Shown: piece by piece, positions 1 to 6,295 of the stretch
How positions within the stretch are numbered: position 1 is the stretch's first letter
How the letters are laid out: every line of letters starts with the position of its first letter
Origin: an uncultured Lachnospiraceae bacterium
GTDB lineage: Bacteria > Bacillota_A > Clostridia > Lachnospirales > Lachnospiraceae
NCBI GenBank assembly: GCA_947175285.1
Contig: CAMWMM010000231.1
Coordinates: 1 to 7,537, forward strand
Length of the DNA stretch: 7,537 nucleotides
Direction: 5' to 3'
Made by a program: the position numbers and the translations under genes
Notes under the pieces: model-generated
What the model was told of the DNA's origin: nothing
What the model saw: the letters and a program-made list of their open reading frames with translations, nothing else
Database searches by the model: none

Positions 1-1370
1 GTCATGGCATTCGGATAACTTTTGTTCAGATATCCCTCCACATTTTCAAAAATGCCTCTTAAATCTTTCTTATAATACCGGAAAGAACTATAAAAATCGC
101 TCTCTTTCTCACAGCCAATCTCCCCATACTGCACATTAGAACCATCCGCATATAATCTGGTGGCATCCAGACTTTTTGCAATCATTAAAAGTTCCCTCAT
201 ATGCTCATGCCCTTTTTCTGACGCACATAATTCATTGCCAAGCGTCAGCATGACAAAAGACGGATGATTGGCAAGCATCCGTATAATACCCGTAAGCTCC
301 GTTCTGTAATAAGAAAAGCTTTCCTCTGATTCCAAAGCATCTTTCGGGTTCCAATTTGACAATTCCGGCTGCATGAGCATCCCCATTTCGTCTGCTGCCG
401 TAAATGCCGCTTCCGGAGGGCAATGTGAATGAAAACGCATACAGTTAACGCCATAGGAACGGTATATTTCCAAAACTCTTCTCCATTCCTCTACGGACAT
501 CGGTTCATATCCCGTTTCCGGAAATACCGCACAGTTTGCTTCTCCGCGCAGGAATATCGTCCTGCCGTTTAAAATAAGGCGCCCATCCGGACTGCTTCCA
601 AAATCTCTGATGCCGTATGTCACTGTTTTCGATGCACCATTCGATAAGGAAGCGCATAATTCATAAAGATTTCCCTCTTCTTCATCCCACCGTCTGCTGT
701 CTTCCCGAAGCGGTAAGGTATCCAACACAACCTCCGAAATCCCTTCCTCTACTGACACATGCAAGGATGCAGGTTCCTTTAATGCTTCCGACTTTACGGT
801 AAGCATGCCATCCCAGCCTTTGTCAGCACAAATCTCCGCTTTTACCGTTAATTTATTTCCGGCAGGATAGACGCGGACTGCCGATAGAAATACCGGCTCT
901 TCCACGCGCAGTCTGAAATACCCCAGAATACCGTTCCAATTTGTCTGCGTCTCGTCCGCTGCGGCAGACGAATTCACAATAGCATCCCGCGGCAGTCCCG
1001 GATAACTATTATCTGACACCAATGTCATTTTGTGTGTTCCCTCTAACAGCCCTGTCACCTCAAATATATGCGGAGTACTGATTGACTGCTCTCCAAAAGG
1101 CGGCACTTCTTTATCATCTATGAAAAGTCTTAAGACTCTTGCCCGCTCTGCTTCCAGAAAAACCCTTTTACCTTGGGGCGCTTCGAAAGAATACTGTCTT
1201 GTCAGCCGTGCAGCGCCCTCATATGTATATTTTCTGGTAAAACGCGTTTTAAGCGGCTCTTCTTTTTCCCCGATTTGATTTTCGTCCAACGTACCGGGAA
1301 GTTTTATCGTATAATTTGCTCCATCCCCGATATCCGCCTGCCAGACGCCGTTTAATTCATATAACATCAT
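1..1370 (-). CDS. Glycoside hydrolase family 2 beta-glycosidase, N-terminal 456 codons (C-terminus off the left edge)
   Basis: Translating the minus strand from ATG 1368-1370 gives an uninterrupted reading frame to the window edge. The start reads MMLYELNGVWQ, followed by LPGTLDENQIG, typical of the N-terminal jelly-roll sugar-binding domain of GH2 enzymes. That domain spans roughly residues 15-190 and includes TNWNGILG. A beta-sandwich follows, and the TIM barrel begins near residue 270. The barrel shows RFHSH (312-316), CPPEAAF and MQPEL. GNE has Glu380 as the expected acid/base catalyst; the nucleophile Glu would lie beyond the window. There is no signal peptide, so the enzyme is probably cytoplasmic and acts on imported oligosaccharides or glycosides. 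The family includes beta-galactosidases, beta-glucuronidases and beta-mannosidases, and the substrate cannot be told from this part. An AAAGGA lies about 14 nt before ATG 1370, rather far. An in-frame GTG at 1380-1382 is too close to that site, and ATG 1365-1367 is a further alternative. The family call is firm; specificity is not. Confidence 0.9.
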   Translation of the reverse strand, partial: MMLYELNGVWQADIGDGANYTIKLPGTLDENQIGEKEEPLKTRFTRKYTYEGAARLTRQYSFEAPQGKRVFLEAERARVLRLFIDDKEVPPFGEQSISTPHIFEVTGLLEGTHKMTLVSDNSYPGLPRDAIVNSSAAADETQTNWNGILGYFRLRVEEPVFLSAVRVYPAGNKLTVKAEICADKGWDGMLTVKSEALKEPASLHVSVEEGISEVVLDTLPLREDSRRWDEEEGNLYELCASLSNGASKTVTYGIRDFGSSPDGRLILNGRTIFLRGEANCAVFPETGYEPMSVEEWRRVLEIYRSYGVNCMRFHSHCPPEAAFTAADEMGMLMQPELSNWNPKDALESEESFSYYRTELTGIIRMLANHPSFVMLTLGNELCASEKGHEHMRELLMIAKSLDATRLYADGSNVQYGEIGCEKESDFYSSFRYYKKDLRGIFENVEGYLNKSYPNAM

Positions 1371-1389
1371 TTTTATATCCACGTTCCTT

Positions 1390-1402
1390 TCTCAAATTGA
1401 GA
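1390..1402. promoter_or_regulatory. Interrupted palindrome just upstream of the GH2 gene
   Basis: TCTCAA-a-TTGAGA is a 13-nt palindrome with 6-bp arms around one central base. On the minus strand it directly precedes the AAAGGA ribosome binding site of the GH2 gene. It could be a small operator or a weak mRNA hairpin, or it could be chance. No adjacent regulator gene is visible. Confidence 0.3.
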
Positions 1403-1403
1403 T

Positions 1404-1431
1404 GAAGAATGCCGCATTTTAGGCATTCTTC
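1404..1431. repeat. Perfect 10-bp stem-loop in the divergent intergenic region
   Basis: GAAGAATGCC (1404-1413) and GGCATTCTTC (1422-1431) are perfect inverted complements around an 8-nt loop. Neither strand has a U-tract after the stem, and both flanking genes point away from it. It is therefore unlikely to be an intrinsic terminator. It abuts the larger nested element at 1433-1534, and the two may be one unit. Confidence 0.75.
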
Positions 1432-1432
1432 G

Positions 1433-1534
1433 GTGTGAGACTTAGAACTTCTTCGCGAAGCAGCCAAGCCTGAGAATCAGGCTTTTGCTGCATGAGTGAA
1501 AATTGCCATAGGCAATTAGAAGTTCTTCTCACAC
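1433..1534. repeat. Nested inverted-repeat element with a cloverleaf-like fold (candidate dispersed repeat or structured RNA)
   Basis: The outer arms are GTGTGAGA (1433-1440) with TCTCACAC (1527-1534), continued by AGAACTTCT (1444-1452) with AGAAGTTCT (1518-1526). Together they give 17 base pairs interrupted by one 3-nt bulge (1441-1443). Inside is a stem GCAGC plus AAGCCTGA (1460-1473) pairing with TCAGGCTT plus GCTGC (1477-1491), with one internal mismatch/bulge and a 3-nt loop. A second inner hairpin is AATTGCC (1501-1507) with GGCAATT (1511-1517) and an ATA loop. CTTCGCGAAG (1451-1460) is itself a perfect palindrome, offering an alternative fold. No protein is encoded here. It may be a MITE-like or REP-like intergenic repeat, or a leader RNA for the GH2 gene. 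The pairing is seen directly; the role is unknown. Confidence 0.7.
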
Positions 1535-1602
1535 TATTTCCGGTCATAATATGCTCTCTCACCTCATAAACTGATAAAAAGATTTTCTATGAGGATATTT
1601 TT

Positions 1603-2088
1603 ATGAGTTCCAAAACCAAAATTGTTGTGCTGCATGTAAAAGAGTTGATATATACCGGGATTTTTGCCGTGCTTGGTATCCTTTTTGTCATCTTGCTCAT
1701 TATTATGTTTCTGCCTAAAGATGAGAAAAAAGAGATTGCGCCTACCATGACACAAACCTCGACAAACAGCTATGTCCCCGGCATATACACGACCTCTTTG
1801 ATTCTCAATGACAATGTAGTGGAAATAGAAGTAACCGTTGATGAAGAAAATATCAACTCCATACGGCTGGTGAATCTGGATGAGGCCATTACAACAATGT
1901 ATCCTCTGATTCAGCCTTCTTTCGAAGACCTTGCGAACCAGATTATCACTAACCAAAGTTTAGAGGGTATTACATATTCCGATGACAGCAAATATACCTC
2001 CATGATTCTGTTAAACGCCATTACCGCCTCATTGGAAAAAGCTGTTGACGCAGATATCACCATCGAGATGGATGATACCGTTGAATAA
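1603..2088 (+). CDS. Membrane-anchored small protein with a degenerate FMN_bind-like domain
   Basis: This 161-aa protein is the only plus-strand gene here. GAGG lies 8 nt before ATG 1603, a good ribosome binding site. Residues about 16-38 are one hydrophobic helix followed by a charged KDEKKE stretch, so it is probably N-terminally anchored with the rest outside. After a Thr/Ser/Gln-rich linker (48-56), VPGIYTTSL, VEIEVTVDEENINSI (73-87) and YTSMILLNAITASLEKA (131-147) follow the pattern of FMN-binding-domain proteins (PF04205). In those, a similar strand-turn-strand precedes an SGATYTS-type segment where FMN can be attached to Thr. Here the aligned segment is DDSKYTS (127-133), so the usual acceptor Thr looks replaced by Lys130. 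Covalent flavin binding is therefore doubtful. The family assignment is by eye; it may be a conserved Lachnospiraceae protein of unknown role. An opposing 130-aa frame on the minus strand is a shadow. Confidence 0.75.
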   Translation: MSSKTKIVVLHVKELIYTGIFAVLGILFVILLIIMFLPKDEKKEIAPTMTQTSTNSYVPGIYTTSLILNDNVVEIEVTVDEENINSIRLVNLDEAITTMYPLIQPSFEDLANQIITNQSLEGITYSDDSKYTSMILLNAITASLEKAVDADITIEMDDTVE

Positions 2089-2096
2089 ACGTGCTG

Positions 2097-4010
2097 TCAC
2101 GGAAGCTCCTCTACCTGTTTTATCCACAACTGCCCGCAGGCATCGGACGGCATCCGCAAATCTCCTCTTGGAGAAAGCGCTACGCTTCCGACCTTCGGTC
2201 CGTCCGGCAGACAGGAACGCTTAAACTGCTGTGAGAAAAAGCGATGGTAGAACGTCTTTAACCATTTTAAAATGACATCCTCCGTATACTGACCGGCGAA
2301 CGATGACTTAGCTATGCGGTAAATCTTCGCCGGTTCAAAACCGCACCGCAGCATATAATACAGGAAAAAGTCGTGCAGTTCATAAGGACCGACCAAATCC
2401 TCCGTCTTTTGGGAAATAACGCCGTCTACCGGCGGTAACAGTTCCGGACTGACAGGAGTGTCAAGAATATCCGATAGAACTGCCGAAAGCTGCTCATTTT
2501 CACAGGTATCGGCATAATATTTTACCAGATGTCTTACTAATGTTTTCGGCACACCGGCATTGACGCCGTACATAGACATATGGTCGCCGTTATAAGTTGC
2601 CCATCCAAGCGCAAGTTCCGACATATCGCCCGTTCCGATGACCATACCGTCCGTCTGATTGGCAATGTCCATCAAAACCTGCGTTCTCTCTCTTGCCTGC
2701 CCGTTTTCATAGGTCACATCATGCTTATTCGTATCCTGCCCGATATCTTTAAAATGGACGCTCACCGCTTCCTTAATGTCCACTTCGCGCAAATCCGTAC
2801 CCAGTGTTTTAGTCAGTTTACAGGCATTATCATAAGTTCTGTCCGTTGTGCCGAAGCACGGCATCGTCACAGAAATTATCTGTTTTCTGTCTATCTCTAA
2901 CATATCAAAGGCACGTACTGTCACAAGCAGCGCAAGCGTAGAATCCAGTCCGCCCGAAATACCGATAACTGCCGACTTTGCCCCGGTATGCTCATACCGC
3001 TTCTTTAAGCCGTAAGACTGAATGGATAAAATTTCCTCACAGCGTTTCTGCCTTTCCTCTTTCTGCGAAGGAACAAACGGTGCCGAATCAAAAACCCTAT
3101 CCAGTTCCACATCGTCTTCTTCCAAGTGAAAAGGAACTGTCTGATAACTGTCTTTTCCCCTATACATGAAGCTTGTCATCCTGCGCCTGTCGTGGCTCAA
3201 ACGGTGAATATCAATATCCGCATAAATCGTCTCCGTGCTGAAACGTTTCGCCTGCGCTAACATCGTTCCGTTCTCTGCAATCATGTTATGTCCGCCGAAC
3301 ACCAAATCCTGCGTGGATTCTCCCTCTCCCGCCGAAGCATAAACATAACCTGCAATTAATTTCGCACTTGCCGTTTTCACTAACATTTCCCGATAGATAT
3401 CTTTTCCTATCGTCTCATTTGAGGCGGACAGATTCACAAGTACGCTTGCCCCGGCAAGCGCATGTGCCGTTCCGGGAGAATCCGCTGCCCAGATATCCTC
3501 GCAAATTTCACAGCCGACAACAAGTTCCGGCATGGAATCCGCCTGAAGCAGGATATTTGTACCGAAAGGAATTTCTTTTTCCTCCCACAAAAACGATTCC
3601 GGCGTCTGATTTCCGGGCGTAAAATGCCTTGTCTCATAAAATTCCGCATAAGCCGGAATATAGCGTTTCGGAATCATGGCAAGCACTTCCCCGTTTTGGA
3701 GCACCGCCGCCACATTATAAATCTTATGGTCTTTTTCTACCGGCAGTCCTATGAAAACCAGTGCATCGCTTCCCTCCGACGCTTCGCAGACAACCTGTAG
3801 CTGCTCTTTTGCCTCGCGAAGCAAAAGTTCCTGCAAAAACAAGTCTCCGCAGGTATATCCCGTCAGACACAGTTCCGGAAAAACAATAATTTTTGCTTCT
3901 CTTTCTAACGCCGCCCCCATACAGGCACAAATCTGTTTCGCATTATATGCCGGGTCCGCCACTTTAATCTTCGGTGTAACTGCCGCCGCCTTTACAAATC
4001 CATGCTTCAT
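2097..4010 (-). CDS. nadE: Glutamine-dependent NAD(+) synthetase (glutaminase plus synthetase domains)
   Basis: This 637-aa cytoplasmic enzyme makes the last step of NAD+ synthesis: nicotinate adenine dinucleotide is adenylated by ATP and amidated with ammonia from glutamine. Residues about 4-290 are a nitrilase-type glutaminase domain with Glu46 (FPELCLTGY), Lys115 (PKRYIP) and Cys170 (EICEDIW). Their spacing matches the E52/K121/C176 triad that I recall for the Mycobacterium tuberculosis enzyme. Residues about 325-637 are the synthetase domain, with ATP-binding SGGLDS (352-357) and a later GTGDMSELALGW motif. Length is normal for the two-domain form and nothing appears broken. I chose ATG 4008-4010 because AGGAAAGGAAA lies just upstream and MKHGFVKAAAVTP begins the first beta strand. 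An in-frame TTG at 4035-4037 would add nine unlikely residues. It follows hslO by 27 nt and probably shares its mRNA. Its stop lies 8 nt from that of the convergent plus-strand gene. Confidence 0.97.
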   Translation of the reverse strand: MKHGFVKAAAVTPKIKVADPAYNAKQICACMGAALEREAKIIVFPELCLTGYTCGDLFLQELLLREAKEQLQVVCEASEGSDALVFIGLPVEKDHKIYNVAAVLQNGEVLAMIPKRYIPAYAEFYETRHFTPGNQTPESFLWEEKEIPFGTNILLQADSMPELVVGCEICEDIWAADSPGTAHALAGASVLVNLSASNETIGKDIYREMLVKTASAKLIAGYVYASAGEGESTQDLVFGGHNMIAENGTMLAQAKRFSTETIYADIDIHRLSHDRRRMTSFMYRGKDSYQTVPFHLEEDDVELDRVFDSAPFVPSQKEERQKRCEEILSIQSYGLKKRYEHTGAKSAVIGISGGLDSTLALLVTVRAFDMLEIDRKQIISVTMPCFGTTDRTYDNACKLTKTLGTDLREVDIKEAVSVHFKDIGQDTNKHDVTYENGQARERTQVLMDIANQTDGMVIGTGDMSELALGWATYNGDHMSMYGVNAGVPKTLVRHLVKYYADTCENEQLSAVLSDILDTPVSPELLPPVDGVISQKTEDLVGPYELHDFFLYYMLRCGFEPAKIYRIAKSSFAGQYTEDVILKWLKTFYHRFFSQQFKRSCLPDGPKVGSVALSPRGDLRMPSDACGQLWIKQVEELP

Positions 4011-4017
4011 ACTTTTA

Positions 4018-4028
4018 TTTCCTTTCCT
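4018..4028 (-). promoter_or_regulatory. Ribosome binding site that fixes the nadE start
   Basis: AGGAAAGGAAA on the minus strand ends 7 nt before ATG 4010. It lies downstream of the alternative TTG at 4037, so it supports the shorter start. Confidence 0.7.
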
Positions 4029-4037
4029 GCTTTTCAA

Positions 4038-4910
4038 CTATACTATTGCACTCAACTCATCCACTGTAAAAGTGTAATCGGTATTACAAAAATGACAATG
4101 GAGCGTTACATCTTTTCCCTCTGCAATCATATCCTGCAATTCCTTTTTTCCCAAACTAAAAAGCACCTTTTCCACTCTTTCCTTGCTGCAGTTGCACTGA
4201 AACTGCAGCGGCGCTTTATCCGTAATTTCTAATCCCATATCTCCAAGCAAAAGTTCCAAAATATCCTCCGGCGAATTGCCCGCTTCTAACAACGATGTCA
4301 CAGACTGCACACCGGTAAGTTTTTCTTCAAGTTTTGTGATAATTTCCTCCTGTGCAAAAGGCATAAGCTGGATGATAAAACCGCCTGCCTGTTTCACCGT
4401 ATTGTTACGCTCCATTAAGACTCCTAACGCCACACAGGACGGCACCTGCTCCGATACGGCAAAATAATAAGTCAAATCATCTCCGATTTCCCCGGTCTGC
4501 AATGCCACCTGAGAAGAATAAGGATCCTTCATGCCCATATCTTTTATGACAGTCAGATAACCGTTTCCTATCAAACCACCCACATCCAGTTTCCCCTGTG
4601 CATTCGGCGGCATCATTGCCTGCGGTGACTGTGCGTATCCTTTAACATTTCCATTGGCATCCGCCGTCACGGTCAGTCCTCCGACCGGTCCGTCTCCGCT
4701 TATCTGCAAAGTCAGCATGTCCTTTTCTCCTTTTAACATACTTCCCATACAGCATGCGCCGCTCATCAACCTGCCAATCGCCGCCGTAACTACAGGACTC
4801 ATATTATGTCTGCTCCTTGCCTCTTCCACCAGATTCCCGGTCGTTACCGCAAATGCCCTGATTTGTGCATCCGCCGCCGTCGCTCTTACCAAATAATCCT
4901 CCCTGCTCAT
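4038..4910 (-). CDS. hslO: Hsp33 family redox-regulated molecular chaperone
   Basis: This 290-aa cytoplasmic holdase is activated by oxidation: its four C-terminal cysteines bind zinc when reduced, then form disulfides and release zinc under oxidative and unfolding stress, exposing a client-binding surface. The sequence starts MSREDYLVRATAADAQIRAFA, typical of the family. Its N-terminal substrate domain includes RHNMSPVVTAAIGRL and GDGPVGGLTVTADANG. The zinc centre is intact: CNC (Cys239, Cys241) and CHFC (Cys272, Cys275), with a 31-residue step between pairs as in the E. coli protein. I chose ATG 4908-4910 because the longer frame to 4964 would overlap the upstream methyltransferase and precede the conserved N-terminus. 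AAGAGG lies about 12 nt upstream, a slightly long spacing. It starts 16 nt after the methyltransferase stop and is followed by nadE after 27 nt, so all three are probably co-transcribed. Confidence 0.97.
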   Translation of the reverse strand: MSREDYLVRATAADAQIRAFAVTTGNLVEEARSRHNMSPVVTAAIGRLMSGACCMGSMLKGEKDMLTLQISGDGPVGGLTVTADANGNVKGYAQSPQAMMPPNAQGKLDVGGLIGNGYLTVIKDMGMKDPYSSQVALQTGEIGDDLTYYFAVSEQVPSCVALGVLMERNNTVKQAGGFIIQLMPFAQEEIITKLEEKLTGVQSVTSLLEAGNSPEDILELLLGDMGLEITDKAPLQFQCNCSKERVEKVLFSLGKKELQDMIAEGKDVTLHCHFCNTDYTFTVDELSAIV

Positions 4911-4926
4911 TTTAATACCCATCCTC

Positions 4927-5715
4927 TTATTTTTCGCATTTTGCCACGACATATATTCTTTCACTCGCCGCAGTTACTTCCTCATGTGTATCTGCATCCA
5001 CCGCTTCCAAAAAAGTCAGCCCGGCTTTCTCAAGCAGTTCTTTCATCTGTTCCAGACGATACCCCCGCTGGTAATGTGTTTCCTGAAATCTTCTGAAAGT
5101 ACCGTCACTCCTATTATTTTCCACAAAAACAGTTAAATCATACTCATTGACTTCCTCTTCGGGATGATAGAAATTCTCCCATATGAAACTGCATTCTTCC
5201 CTGTTCTCCGCTATCGTCCTGTCGCCAATCACGGTTTCATATTTATAGACTGTGTTAAAATCAAAAATAAATACGCCCTGCGGATATAAATAGTTATAAA
5301 CAAGCCGGAAAACCGCAAGCAGATCTTCCTCGGAAAGCAGATAATTCAGGGAATCGCATACACTGATAACCGCTCCCACCGTACCATACAGTTCAAACTC
5401 CCGCATATCCTGCAATAAATATAAAATATCCAGTCCGGACTGCTCTCTTTTTTCTATGGCAATCTGTAACATTTCCTCGGAATTGTCCACTCCTATCATA
5501 TCATAGCCCTTTTTTGCAAGAAGCTGTGTCAGCGTTCCGGTCCCGCACCCCAAGTCCAGAATGGAATTTTTCTCCTGCAAAAGGTTGGTGTCCGTTATTT
5601 CCTCTTTGATTTCATAACGCTTAAGCAGCGTCACCAGAAATTCACACCACTCCTCATAAGGCGTTTCGTCCATAAAAGTATCGTAAACTCTTGCAAAATC
5701 CGTATATGCTTCCAT
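4927..5715 (-). CDS. Class I SAM-dependent methyltransferase, substrate unknown
   Basis: This 262-aa soluble protein has the Rossmann-type SAM fold. Motif I is ILDLGCGTG (52-60), the acidic residue ending strand 2 is Asp77 in IGVDNSEEML, and LLQDMREF (100-107) corresponds to the motif near the adenine. VFIFDFNT lies at the usual strand-5 position. The N-terminal FARVYDTFMDETPYEEW resembles many small Firmicute methyltransferases of the Methyltransf_25/COG2226-like type. No extra domain points to a DNA, rRNA, protein or small-molecule target. ATG 5713-5715 follows GGGGGAG about 12 nt upstream and a closer AGGG. It is the first gene of a likely three-gene set with hslO and nadE, and that adjacency is the only functional hint. 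The fold is clear; the substrate is not. Confidence 0.92.
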   Translation of the reverse strand: MEAYTDFARVYDTFMDETPYEEWCEFLVTLLKRYEIKEEITDTNLLQEKNSILDLGCGTGTLTQLLAKKGYDMIGVDNSEEMLQIAIEKREQSGLDILYLLQDMREFELYGTVGAVISVCDSLNYLLSEEDLLAVFRLVYNYLYPQGVFIFDFNTVYKYETVIGDRTIAENREECSFIWENFYHPEEEVNEYDLTVFVENNRSDGTFRRFQETHYQRGYRLEQMKELLEKAGLTFLEAVDADTHEEVTAASERIYVVAKCEK

Positions 5716-5742
5716 TTACCCTGTATTCTCCCCCATTTAAGA

Positions 5743-5768
5743 AAGCGCAAGCTCCGCAGCTTGCGCTT
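5743..5768 (-). terminator. 11-bp GC-rich hairpin between the membrane-protein gene and the methyltransferase gene
   Basis: AAGCGCAAGCT and AGCTTGCGCTT are perfect complements around a 4-nt loop, 14 nt past the stop of the upstream minus-strand gene. On that strand the stem ends in CTTTCTTAAAT, a weak U-rich tail, so it could be an intrinsic terminator. The methyltransferase ribosome binding site follows within 15-20 nt and leaves little room for a new promoter. Partial termination or an RNA-processing/stability hairpin is equally possible. Confidence 0.55.
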
Positions 5769-5782
5769 GACTTCCACTGCGA

Positions 5783-6280
5783 TTACAGCAGTACTCCCAG
5801 CAATCCATAGGACACAATCGACATGATAACAGTCGCTATTGCAATGCCGAGCAGTTCTGCCAGTATAGCTTTCTTAAAATCAATATCCAAAAGCGCCGCA
5901 ATTAACGAGCCCGTCCATGCACCTGTTCCCGGAAGCGGTATGCCGACAAACAGCACAAGCCCCCAAAACTCATATTTTTTGATAGTGTCACTCCGGCTCA
6001 TGGCACGGTTCTCCAGTTTTTCTATCAGTCCTCTGAAAATCTTTATTTTCTTCATCCATTTAAAAATCTGTTTAATAAAAAGCAGGATAAACGGAATCGG
6101 AATAATATTGCCGATAATACAAATCGGAATCGCCGTTGTTATCGAAACATCCAATAGTTTCGATACGAGCAGCCCTCCCCTCAGTTCCAGAATCGGAACC
6201 ATAGAGATAATAAAAATTACAATCTCTTTTGATACATATTTGCCTAATGTATTTGCAAACCAAACTGCCAAACTCTCCAT
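5783..6280 (-). CDS. Small polytopic membrane protein of the COG2426 / Sm_multidrug_ex family
   Basis: This 165-aa protein is almost entirely hydrophobic, with membrane segments near 19-43, 47-73, 104-131 and 136-165. A basic loop in the middle (70-103, KWMKKIKIF...) is probably cytoplasmic. The family marks are ELRGG (32-36) and PLPGTGAWTG (115-124), seen in COG2426/PF06695 proteins. That family is called small multidrug export protein in databases, but a transport role is poorly supported. I recall structure-prediction work placing it near the DedA/VTT superfamily, whose re-entrant loops carry similar Glu and Pro-Gly motifs; this would suit a lipid or ion transport role. The start is well fixed by TAAGGAG 8 nt before ATG 6280. 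That site contains the hisC stop codon, so the two genes are probably translationally coupled. Confidence 0.85.
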   Translation of the reverse strand: MESLAVWFANTLGKYVSKEIVIFIISMVPILELRGGLLVSKLLDVSITTAIPICIIGNIIPIPFILLFIKQIFKWMKKIKIFRGLIEKLENRAMSRSDTIKKYEFWGLVLFVGIPLPGTGAWTGSLIAALLDIDFKKAILAELLGIAIATVIMSIVSYGLLGVLL

Positions 6281-6288
6281 ACTGCCTT

Positions 6289-6295
6289 CTCCTTA
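6289..6295 (-). promoter_or_regulatory. Strong ribosome binding site overlapping the hisC stop codon
   Basis: TAAGGAG on the minus strand contains the hisC stop (TAA, 6293-6295) and sits 8 nt before ATG 6280 of the membrane-protein gene. Ribosomes ending hisC would be placed to start the next gene. Confidence 0.8.

Noticed and set aside
1404..1431. Hairpin as a rho-independent terminator
   Set aside because: There is no U-tract on either strand and both flanking genes diverge from it, so no transcript from them needs ending there.
1433..1534. Cloverleaf fold as a tRNA gene
   Set aside because: The stem lengths, the absence of a T-loop sequence and the lack of a recognisable anticodon arm do not fit a tRNA.
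1535..1602. CATAAT at 1545-1550 as a -10 box for the plus-strand gene
   Set aside because: No acceptable -35 hexamer lies 16-18 nt upstream, so I could not support a promoter call.
1564..1956. A 130-aa open frame on the minus strand opposite the FMN_bind-like gene
   Set aside because: Its sequence looks like low-complexity antisense with no domain pattern, and it overlaps a plus-strand gene that has a good ribosome binding site, a clear membrane helix and a recognisable domain.
4035..4037. TTG as the nadE start codon
   Set aside because: It lies upstream of the AGGAAAGGAAA ribosome binding site and would add a basic nine-residue extension before the conserved N-terminus.
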